From positions 100,479-164,478 of the forward strand of contig QEYB01000798.1 of assembly GCA_017562135.1 (NCBI GenBank): a stretch of DNA of 64,000 nt, written 5' to 3'. This document shows positions 55,985 to 64,000 of this stretch, in pieces. Each line of letters starts with the position of its first letter. The stretch's first letter is position 1. Source of the DNA: Dipylidium caninum (taxonomy: Eukaryota > Platyhelminthes > Cestoda > Cyclophyllidea > Dipylidiidae). Below the pieces are notes generated by a model, which was not told where the DNA came from, ran no database searches, and worked only from the letters and a program-made list of their open reading frames with translations. A program made the translations under genes and the position numbers.

Positions 55985-56690
55985 TCTTAAGTTCTGCTGA
56001 GAGAGTCTTCAGCCATAGGGGAAAAGCGGATACCATGTGAGTTTTCAGCCTCATTCCAGTAGCGAGTCTCAGTTGCACATTGACGGTGTGGCATGTTTGC
56101 GGAAGTGATGCCATGGACTTTAAAACGCGCTACTCCTTTGGATGCTCTTGCACACGAGTGCTATTTGACGACAGCCGTGAACACTTTGCATAAGGGCGGG
56201 GAGCTCCAGTACTTTACCCATCTGGCTATGACAACACATGATCTCATCAGCATACGTCTCACAAAGCGGCATTGGGTCTTTTCGTCTACTCTCGTCGCGT
56301 CCATGCTCTCTTAGCACAGAAAAATTAATTGTAGTCGTAAGTGTTGAAACATTTCTCAAATGTGGACTGAGATTATGGAATGAAGTGTATTGAGAGGTAA
56401 GGGACACCTTGCTAATGGACTGGTGTCTAAAACGTTTCGCGGTAGATGACAAAAACTCAACAGAAACCAAATTAAGATATCTTTCTTTACCGATCTCCAA
56501 AGCTTACAACCTGGCCTCTGTGCTCTGACTACGTGGAATTCTGAATAGCTCGCATGCGGCATGTCAACTTCTTACTTGGTTTCATTACTTCCACGCACCT
56601 CCGATAAGAGCGGTTTAAACCGATGCAAGTGAGGCGATGAAAGAGTGAGGCGACACCAACTGAATTCACAATTTCGTGTTGATCTGAACC
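55985..56690. repeat. Duplicated segment F, second copy
   Basis: Matches 40580-41240. It contains a 73-codon frame (56093-56314) with Pro-Leu-Asp-Ala-Leu-Ala-His-Glu-Cys-Tyr-Leu-Thr-Thr-Ala-Val, broken in the other copy by single-base insertions. No signal peptide; coding status unclear. Confidence 0.65.
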
Positions 56691-56949
56691 TCTTTGTGGG
56701 GCGAGTATGTCGAGAATCATTGCTGATTCTAAGAATTTTAGGTTAGTATACTCGACAGCGTTAACTGAACTTTGCAGTAGACTGCAGCTTCCCGTAAGGC
56801 GGATCGAATGTGGCAGATTTTCACCGCTCCTCCCAAACAACCGCAGATCTCCAGAAAAAGAAAGCCTATATTCCACCATGGAAATATGACTTTTATTGCG
56901 ACAGAGATGGCATGGAATGTGAGACCATTAAAACCCGAGTGAGGTAGCA

Positions 56950-57638
56950 GACATTCTAAACCAGTCGACAAGCTGCACTTGAAATAGACGCATTAAAGAC
57001 ATAGAACAAAATCCTTTCGAGTGTTCTCCTTGAGATTTGACCAAGACTTATCTTCAATTCATGTCCAACGCTCGGCATTTCTTTGCCTGGAGTACGGAGA
57101 CCTCACCGAATGAAACCAAATGCCTTGATGATGTAGGCGCCGCGGGAGTATGATGATAAAGAAGGGAAGGAATGAAAAAGGCGCAAAATAGGCCTATGTC
57201 AAAAGAAACGAGATGCTTTCTCCTATCACTAAAACTTTTGAATTCCCCGACCCTCACATCAACGTAAAGCAGAGCGGTCCTTCAGATGTGGAGTTCCCCA
57301 AATAGGCAACCAAATGTCGTGTTCTGGGTATGTCTCCGATCAACATGTTCCCGAAAGTCGCGTAGAACAAAGTGCTTCACCACTCTCATTATGTCATGGG
57401 ACTCAGTGGCAATGGGCTGTGTAACGAGAGAGAAATGCATCATGTGGAATCGTGTACAAATGCAGTGGGTGAGGCATTAGGTGAGGGAATGAAGTTTAGG
57501 CAAATTAGACCGTGAGCGCTCTGGGGGGTGGTAACATAGAGTGTCGGGTGCGTCTCACGCTTCCGGCTGGAGCATGCGAAGACGGTGAAGTGCGAAAGTG
57601 AAGGGCCGAGTAGATAAAATTGCCACGAAGATTAGCAT
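56950..57638 (-). pseudogene. Type A copy, frameshifted, lost exon 3 acceptor
   Basis: On the minus strand, exon 1 (57638-57511, 128 bp) begins Met-Leu-Ile-Phe-Val-Ala-Ile-Leu and has an extra T in a T4 run compared with the 53.8 kb copy, which breaks the signal peptide. Exon 2 (from 57416) lacks the bases for Cys-Gln-Pro-Arg-Asn and resumes at the Asp-Ile-Met-Arg-Val helix. It shares CCCAGAACACGACATTTGGT with the 54 kb copy and retains the G4 that copy lacks. The exon 3 acceptor is TTTATCATCATAC instead of CTCTAG/CCAG. The core Gly-Ala-Tyr-Ile-Ile-Lys is recognisable. An S relic lies head to head upstream (58.0 kb). Confidence 0.7.
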
Positions 57639-57649
57639 TAGGCACACGT

Positions 57650-58420
57650 CTGCCTTCACCAAGGTTTCTTTCAATCCTCCGCACTAATATGGGCTTTGCG
57701 GAAAAGTGATTAGGTTCCCCTGGGTTCGCGGGAGATGGGCTGGTGTGTAATCACGTCGTGTCCCACGGTAGGAACAGTGAAAACTACTTGATTGTCCAAA
57801 AATTACTGCTGGTCCTGATTACCGTTTGATGATCTCTGAAACATGTCCTCCATTTTGTGCCATGCCTCAGTGTGGTGGTTTGATGCTTTACCATGAAGGT
57901 GAGCGAAAATCCAACTGAGTCCACTGGTGGCGTCGCTGCAGTTGACGCAATTAGAAAAAATGATCAGCCTGTTACATCGCTTAAAAGTATCTTTCTCCAA
58001 ATTTGTTAAGGAATTCCACTATGTTTAGTGGAACATTTCCCAGATTACCTAAACCTGCTTTACTTTGGCCAAGGACCAATGGTGGGTTAACAAAGAATTA
58101 CTTGCGATGCCTTTTTCGCATTCAATCACAGTTCAATGCACACTCTTCTGATTATATACTATTGTCTCGAGCTGGAAGCGGTGGAAGACTTAAATGATTG
58201 CAAGTTGAAATACTCTCTCCAGTTTTGCGGCATTTATTCGTTGTGCCAAAAGATGAGGGACACAACTCGCTTCGCTCGGCTTCACGATGTGCGCCGCCAT
58301 TCCGAAATTCTGTATAGAGATTTGGTACATTCCTCTACCAGCCTCACTGTCAAAGGGACTTCGAATCGTCTTTATTCCCATGTTGTAAAGCTGAGTAGCT
58401 GCTCTGTGGTTCATATCATT
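57650..58420 (+). pseudogene. Spacer plus S relic with internal deletion
   Basis: The spacer matches 38.96-39.29 kb (GGCGTCGCTGCAGTTGACGC near 57930). At about 58058 it jumps to sequence matching 39.77 kb, so roughly 480 bp containing the S promoter and signal peptide are missing. What remains aligns with the S body: AGTTCAATGCACACTCTTCT near 58130 and TATTGTCTCGAGCT near 58158. From 58330 it matches 37.23-37.33 kb and leads into type B. Confidence 0.55.
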
Positions 58421-58429
58421 ATATCATAC

Positions 58430-59120
58430 GAGCATCGATTATGCCTATGAGCTTGCTCAAACTGACCCTTCATTCAACTGAAACTTGCTATTAAGCTGGG
58501 TGAGAGAGAATGCTTTAGGTTTTGGGTTTGGACCGCATTTTGGATAGTGAAATACCCAAGTCAACCAAAGTGTAGGCAACAGTCTTCCAAGGACGTAACT
58601 CAGGTTATTTTGTTAGCCACAAACTGGTTAGGGGGGCGATTAGCGCTGACCGACACACGTCCAAACAAGCAGTGTAAAGTGGGGAGGTGACTCTGTCAAA
58701 GGATAAACAATATCAGAAAACTCGAGCTCTCGCGCAATTCTATCTGCTTTAGGCCGTATATGAGCGGCCTCATTGTGAGAAGGTACACGAGAAACCGACC
58801 TCTTCTTCAATATATCGGCCTTATTTGGTGGCTTTTTGAAAAGTTTCCGGAAATACCACTTTTAGTTAAAAAATATAACACACCTACATGAAAGTCTGTT
58901 TTATGGCGTTTTAATGCGGTAATATTTTGGTGGAAGTACTGACGAAAAGGGTCGCATTTCTCAATTCGTTTCCACTCTCTCGCAGAATTACACTGGGAGC
59001 CTATACCATTTTCAAGTTACCATTTACCAGACCTCTAGCAATATAATACATCGTCTTTCAGTTCACGGCACAATCTGCGTGGGTGATCTGCCTTGGCTCC
59101 ACGATTATGTGGACTGGTGA
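58430..59120 (+). pseudogene. Type B relic
   Basis: The upstream region is closest to 2.06 kb (CCTATGAGCTTGCTCAAACT near 58452). A CGTATATGAGCGG promoter-like stretch at about 58755 and an exon 1-like part near 58830 follow. Exon 3 after TCTCGCAG near 58983 reads Asn-Tyr-Thr-Gly and then shifts (Ala-Tyr-Thr-Ile-Phe-Lys in the +1 frame). It is followed by repeat D. Confidence 0.55.
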
Positions 59121-60110
59121 GGGTGGTGTGCCTATGAAAGAAACTCGGCACTAATCCTCTGCCCAGCGTTGAAACATAGCCAAATCCTCACTTTTTGCCC
59201 GTCACAAGCCTGATAACAACCTGTTTTATTTCCAAGGATGTCAAGCAGCCTATGAACCCACAATAATGCTCTTTCCAGCCCCTTGTTCGATACATTTTCC
59301 AGATAGTCTCCTCTAGAACCGCTCATATCCAGGGCTCCGAAGCGTTTGTCATGTCTCCTCAGACTGCCTGCCGCAACGCTGTCAATCTGTAGCTTTGTTG
59401 GTTTGATTGGCAAGAAATAACAATTGCGTGGTGGGGCACCGAAGCTACGACCGTGTGCGGGTAGACGTGTCTCTTCTGTTCTGTTTCGCCAGACGTGCTC
59501 GTAAGCCCGTAAGTGCCCGACAACGGAGGGAATGCTTGAGTGTCAGTGCCTACCCACATGGCCAGAGGGTACGGCCACCGTATGACGACTGAGTTGAAAT
59601 CGAGTCCGCCACTTACAGGGACTAATCAATGTTTCAAATTCATTAAAAATCAAAATTTCGTAATGGTCGCGGGGACCGTCGGAGCACTGTCGTTTGGGTG
59701 GGATGACATGCCTCAAGATGAGGATGACTGTTAACGACCACTCACCACTTAACCGCATAAATGCGAGATTTATATACTTCGCATACAGCTACGCTAAGTC
59801 AATGCTGTCAAAAAGCAGGAAGACACGCGAAATCTCGCCACTCAATGGAAAATTGCAAGGTTGGGTCTCTATGCCACGTGTGAAGTTTTTCCCCGCAAAG
59901 TGATTGTCAACGATGAAATCATCATCAAAATAGAGAGTTGCAAACAGGAGTAAGAGATGTGTAGATCAGCGCAGTTTTGAAGTTTCCCTCGCTGTCGATG
60001 GCAAAAGACATGAAATGAGTGTCTTATTTTTTGTTCAAAAATTGTCATTTACACCCAACCTATGGGGTGAAAACAACTAGGCACCTCCAAGAAGCCGCGT
60101 GCCGTGTCCT
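59120..60110. repeat. Old segmental duplication D, second copy
   Basis: Aligns with 16150-17100. The minus-strand frame 59132-59413 (93 codons) shares Ser-Leu-Arg-Arg-His-Asp-Lys-Arg-Phe and a Leu-Glu-Arg/Leu-Glu-Trp segment with the first copy. Confidence 0.6.
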
Positions 60111-60351
60111 GCATCACGCAATTCCAAGATCTTATCGTAGAAACCTCGCTCACAAACATTTTTCTTACACGCCATTTTTACTGGGCTCTTTCTTAATCGA
60201 GGTGTTCTGCTTCTTGTTGTTGCGGCGGATTACAAACACATATTCCTATATTTTGCGTCCACTGCTTTTTTAAGAAAAGCGACAGTGTCTCAGTAAGCGC
60301 GCATTAACAAGAGGAGATTTACACTACTATTTATCTCAATGCACTGGGCGT

Positions 60352-60960
60352 ATGAACAAATGGATGAGACTTGTTGCTTCCACTCAAGGCACAACTGACG
60401 CTTACAAGTCAAAGACGATTACCGAAATTCCTTCACCAGGCACCTACGCGAGTATAGGGTTGCACTTGGTGCAACCACAAGTCAGGACACAACATTCAGC
60501 CAAGAATAGCGCCAGCTGCCAGTCCAGGAACAGCAAACCACCATCAAAAAGGGGAACACCTACTAAGTACTCGAGGATGGCATATGATTTACATCATGCC
60601 CATTTCGTCTGGAAGGCATTCTCAGCTGCAACACTTGGACTTTTGGTTGGTTATTTAAGAGTTTTTGTCTTCTTCTTACGTCTTCCCAGATTAAGGAAGA
60701 GTACCCACAGGTAATTGCCTCTTTTTCAATAAACACATTGTCCGTCCTCTATTCCACGTTATTTCGAGCTGATAAGCCATTGAGTGAGGTCAGTGTACTC
60801 GCCCACGAACAGAACTACCAATTACTTAGATAGATGTTGAAGATGTGTCCGTGACAAATCTCAAGACTAGCATTCGACGAATGTTGTGATGACTTTAATT
60901 CATCGCCATTTCAAGTGCCGCTTATCGAAATAATCAAAAACGACTGCAAGTAACTAACTA
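60352..60960 (+). pseudogene. Chimeric relic: exon 1-like end joined to exon 3
   Basis: A 120-codon frame (60352-60714) ends Arg-Lys-Ser-Thr-His-Arg followed by GTAATTG, the same end as type B exon 1 at 23.68 kb (Ser-Ser-Thr-His-Arg). A hydrophobic stretch (Leu-Gly-Leu-Leu-Val-Gly-Tyr-Leu-Arg-Val-Phe-Val-Phe) precedes it. About 45 bp later, exon 3 sequence starts inside its core (Leu-Phe-Arg-Ala-Asp-Lys-Pro-Leu-Ser-Glu-Val) with no exon 2. A stop interrupts it near 60830. Its N-terminal 70 codons have no relative in the family. Confidence 0.45.
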
Positions 60961-60969
60961 TGGAGCAAC

Positions 60970-63900
60970 AGGTTTAAATCTTCTATTCACCCTGCCTTAG
61001 AGTTACCCTTTAAAGTTTGAGGCGTTTGGCTTAACAGGAGCGGACGTTGCCGTCAGAATAGCCGCATTCAATTCAGAGGTTGAGCCTTGCGAAGGTAGGT
61101 GAAGCTATGAAGGTAAGGACTTCCAGTCACACTGCTTTGTTAGGCGATGGCACATGCCTGAAAATGATAATTAGACCATTTCTTACGGTATGGACATCAC
61201 GACTTTTATCATGGTGAGTAGGTGTTTATTGCTCGTGCTCAAAAACGAACGGAAGTGGTTTACCGATAGGCGCGGAGTAGTAACCAATCCAATTAATCAA
61301 CTCTAAGTCAGGAAAACCTACCAAGCTCGATAACCCTGATTTCAGCCGCTTTAAGCATAACTGTCCGCATCCACTTTGAAAAATTCTGCCGTCTTATTTC
61401 CTTCGGCACGGCATTTGTTGTCAAGGCAACATTCAGATGCTGGTGTTGTACATACCAGTCGAAAACCAAAGCTTACATGAGGATCTTCTACCGATATGTC
61501 GCTGAAAACTGTTAAAGGTGTAGGAGTACTTGACAATTTTCAGCGTAACATTGGTGATAGTCGACAATCAGCATGCGCAGCTTGGAATTCACAGGCTACA
61601 TTCGAATCGCTTTGGGAGAAATAAATCAAGAAGGCCGTTTCTTTAAGTAACGGGGAAGATGATGCACTTACACTCTACTGATAATCTTCTCTCTCTATTT
61701 GTGATCTAGTGAATTCTGCCTTAGAAATTGTGATATGCCTCTTTAATGAGCGACCATGTGGGCACGACCAAGAGCGGTAAAGAGACAGGAGCCCCCCAAT
61801 CTCGACTGTCTAAGACCTTGCATATTGCTCGCTCGCTCTCTCTTCTCAAGTATGTCAACATTTTTGACCATCCTTGCGTAGCGCGGGAATTGGAGTATGC
61901 TCGGGAGCATTGAAGACGCTTAAACTTAGGGTATATGACAGTGGTCTTGTGATGATGAAAAATCTCCCTTCGTCTCGCCGTCTGGCAGTCATTTCATCCC
62001 ATGTCTCCAGTCGACGTTAAAACTTACCACAGACTTGGGAGCATCCTTACAGCCAGTTCGGAGCAACTCGCAATAGTGCGTTCAACTGCTGCCTCCTAAG
62101 AGAATACTCTCAATCAACAGCAACTGGAATGTTGAATTTAGGTGTCTTATGGGGGGACACATCATGTTGAAAAGCCCATGCCCCACACACGACACATGCT
62201 TTTGTCTCTTTAGCTGCAGCATTTCAGCTCAGCAGACCTTGTAGGTTCATCAGCACCTTTCAGCCCCCTTCCTACAATGTCTTTCAGGCGCACACGCCCA
62301 CACGCACACCTAGTTGAGCGCCTCATCTAAAACGATGACGCCGACATTGTTGGCCAACGTCCAAGATCACTTAGGCTAACATCTGCGGAATCTCCGGTGG
62401 CCATAGGACGTAAGCCTGATGCGTCCACATGGGTTTCGACTTTGCGCCCCGCTACAGTGACACTCGAATATATTTCAGGCATCGAGATTGCTTGGGTAGG
62501 GAAGACATGGTAACCCAGTCAGTGGAAAGTGAACATGAATCTATTCCACCAATCCGGCTGTCGGGTCTCTCTTCTCCTGGCCTGTCCAACTTCCTGTCTT
62601 TCACCGGCTACCTCTCTATAACGGTAAGCTGTTCAGAAGGGGGAAGGTTACTTATAGATTTGGTGTGCAGCGTTTGTGACTGGCTTGAATGGATTATTGT
62701 GCAATTATGGGCGCCGCAGACAGACTGAACTTCGAGAAACTTGTTGTAGCTTTGATTTATCATAGCAAATCTTAATTCGCTGCAACACAGAATTCTTTTT
62801 TTATCCCTAAACCAATTTTATGACCAATTTCGATCCATGGGATAAAAGCTCATAACGTTAATCCCATAAGTCCCTTCAAGGGGCCCGGGTATACCTCGGC
62901 AAAAATTATGATTTCCTTGCAAATTTGGTGACAGCGGTAGGACGATAGTTTCATCACCTTTCACAAATCGGTCATCAGAGGTTGTATTCATACTTTCCAC
63001 TCTCTGCGTTAGCCTGCCCCGCACCCGCCACCCCCGCTCTCTGCTCTCTGCCTTCTTTTCCAGTTTGCGATGGAGGGATTGCATGACAGGCCATTTAATT
63101 GGCTTCTGGTCAGTGAAGCTCTTCTGGTAACAGTGCAATATCCTTCTCCGTCATGACGGCATAGGACTGGGTGGCAAGCGCAAACATGTGCAGGAAGTGA
63201 CTGTGGCAAAAAGCTCCTCGATATCTGGAGCAGGTGGATTTACCGGTGTGGTTTGAGGGAATTGCTGAGGCCAACATGGAGGCTGCATTTGAATGGAGGT
63301 GGATGTGTGAAGAACTTAAAGATATTGGCGAATGGCCAAGAGATTAGAGTAGCGCCCTGCGTATAATTCCGTGACGCAGATCAATCTGACTCTGACATGG
63401 ATAACCCAAGCCCATCCACGCTTTCGAAGCCTACTTATGCGATTGGTCCTCATTAATTGGTCCCTCTGAGTAAACGGCAGTTATTTTTTTAACCATAACG
63501 CCATCTTCCCAACCGGCCACGCTGCGGATTTGGTTGCCGGCACCCTTTCGCTGCGACCGCACTATCCTAGCCCTCAAGGCTCCAGGGACCGATAACGACA
63601 TCCTATACCTTATTTACGCCGAACCCACCTCCCTAAGCGACTGCTTCGTGTTGGCTCTCCTCACTCCAGAATCGATGTGGAAGGAGAGTAAACAAAATAT
63701 CTTACCCCCTTTGTTATAATAGTTTGAAAATTTCAATTCTTTTCGGTATTGGTCGCACCCATACTGCTCACAAAATTCGTCGTTGGCCAGACCATGTACA
63801 GTGAATCTGGTATGGTGCATGGGGGGTGTCCACTCTCCCAGTTCATTTGTGGCTCTGATTTCCGACTCGCACCTCAGAAGAAGGACGTTTGGGCCTTACG

Positions 63901-64000
63901 TCCAACATGCTCCCCTTGTAACGGCGTTTCGTGCAAACTGTGCTGACTTCCGCGTTCCCCGGCATGTGAAGGACGATGGCCGAAGAAGGCAGCCTGCTAC
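60970..64000. other. No resident family members; unrecognised ORFs
   Basis: No family exons or shared repeats were noticed in the last 3 kb. Two frames look somewhat protein-like: 62429-62728 (99 codons, hydrophobic middle Phe-Leu-Ser-Phe-Thr-Gly-Tyr-Leu-Ser) and 63534-63719, which can be extended upstream to a CGGCAG acceptor at about 63480 (Ala-Leu-Lys-Ala-Pro-Gly-Thr-Asp-Asn-Asp-Ile-Leu-Tyr-Leu-Ile-Tyr). The second could be an internal exon of an unrelated gene. I cannot identify either. Confidence 0.25.

Noticed and set aside
1..64000. CRISPR arrays, rRNA, retrotransposon or DNA transposase genes
   Set aside because: None seen on either strand. Repeats are duplicated gene segments without terminal repeats or recognisable polymerase, integrase or transposase motifs.

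Overview
The window looks like eukaryotic nuclear DNA from a compact, small-intron invertebrate genome; a parasitic flatworm, possibly a tapeworm, is my best guess. The support is: many introns of 40-100 bp with GT/AG ends, TATA boxes a few tens of bases upstream of start codons, AATAAA signals downstream of stops, signal-peptide first exons, no bacterial operon structure, no rRNA and no recognisable transposon polymerase. The organism is an inference. The only gene I can name with confidence is a roadblock-type dynein light chain (about 12.44-13.14 kb).

The dominant content is a previously unnamed (to me) multigene family of small secreted proteins, present about 21 times on both strands. 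The ancestral gene has three exons: a signal-peptide exon of about 127 bp ending in phase 1, an exon of 256 bp beginning with a Pro-Cys-Gln-Pro-like motif and ending in phase 2, and a last exon of about 226 bp with a Gly-Ala-Tyr-(Val/Ile)-Ile...Phe-Thr-Gly-(Leu/Val)-Phe core. I call the main form type A and a divergent form, seen only on the plus strand, type B. Only one copy (45.65-46.37 kb, 195 aa) is open throughout. Two more are one change away from open: 47.8-48.5 kb (one TAG) and 53.8-54.5 kb (one base short in a G run). The others carry frameshifts, lost splice sites, internal deletions, or survive as single exons.

Type A copies are repeatedly placed head to head with another small secreted-protein gene, here called S (best copy 52.61-52.98 kb, minus strand, 123 aa). 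The pair lies in a 1.13 kb near-identical inverted repeat at 38.96-40.08 and 52.56-53.70 kb, and degraded pairs are seen at 57-58 kb and 20-22 kb. Type B copies often lie next to a type A copy of opposite strand.

Region by region: 1-6 kb, relics of types B and A plus one nearly complete broken type A copy; 6.5-12.4 kb, segmental repeats shared with 49.5-51.8 kb; 12.4-13.1 kb, roadblock dynein light chain; 15-17 kb, relics and a repeat shared with 59-60 kb; 18-20.5 kb, a conserved beta-rich ORF fragment and a type A pseudogene; 23-24.3 kb, the best type B copy; 25-36 kb, scattered relics; 37-41 kb, a full B/A/S module; 45.6-48.6 kb, the best gene copies; 49-54.6 kb, duplicated blocks and a near-intact S/A pair; 55-60.9 kb, degraded duplicated modules; 61-64 kb, nothing recognised.

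A caution applies throughout: duplicated segments that are otherwise almost identical differ unusually often by single-base indels, many in homopolymers. Some apparent pseudogenes could therefore be consensus-sequence errors. Functions of the family are unknown; a cystatin-like alpha/beta fold is only a guess from the helix-then-strands pattern.
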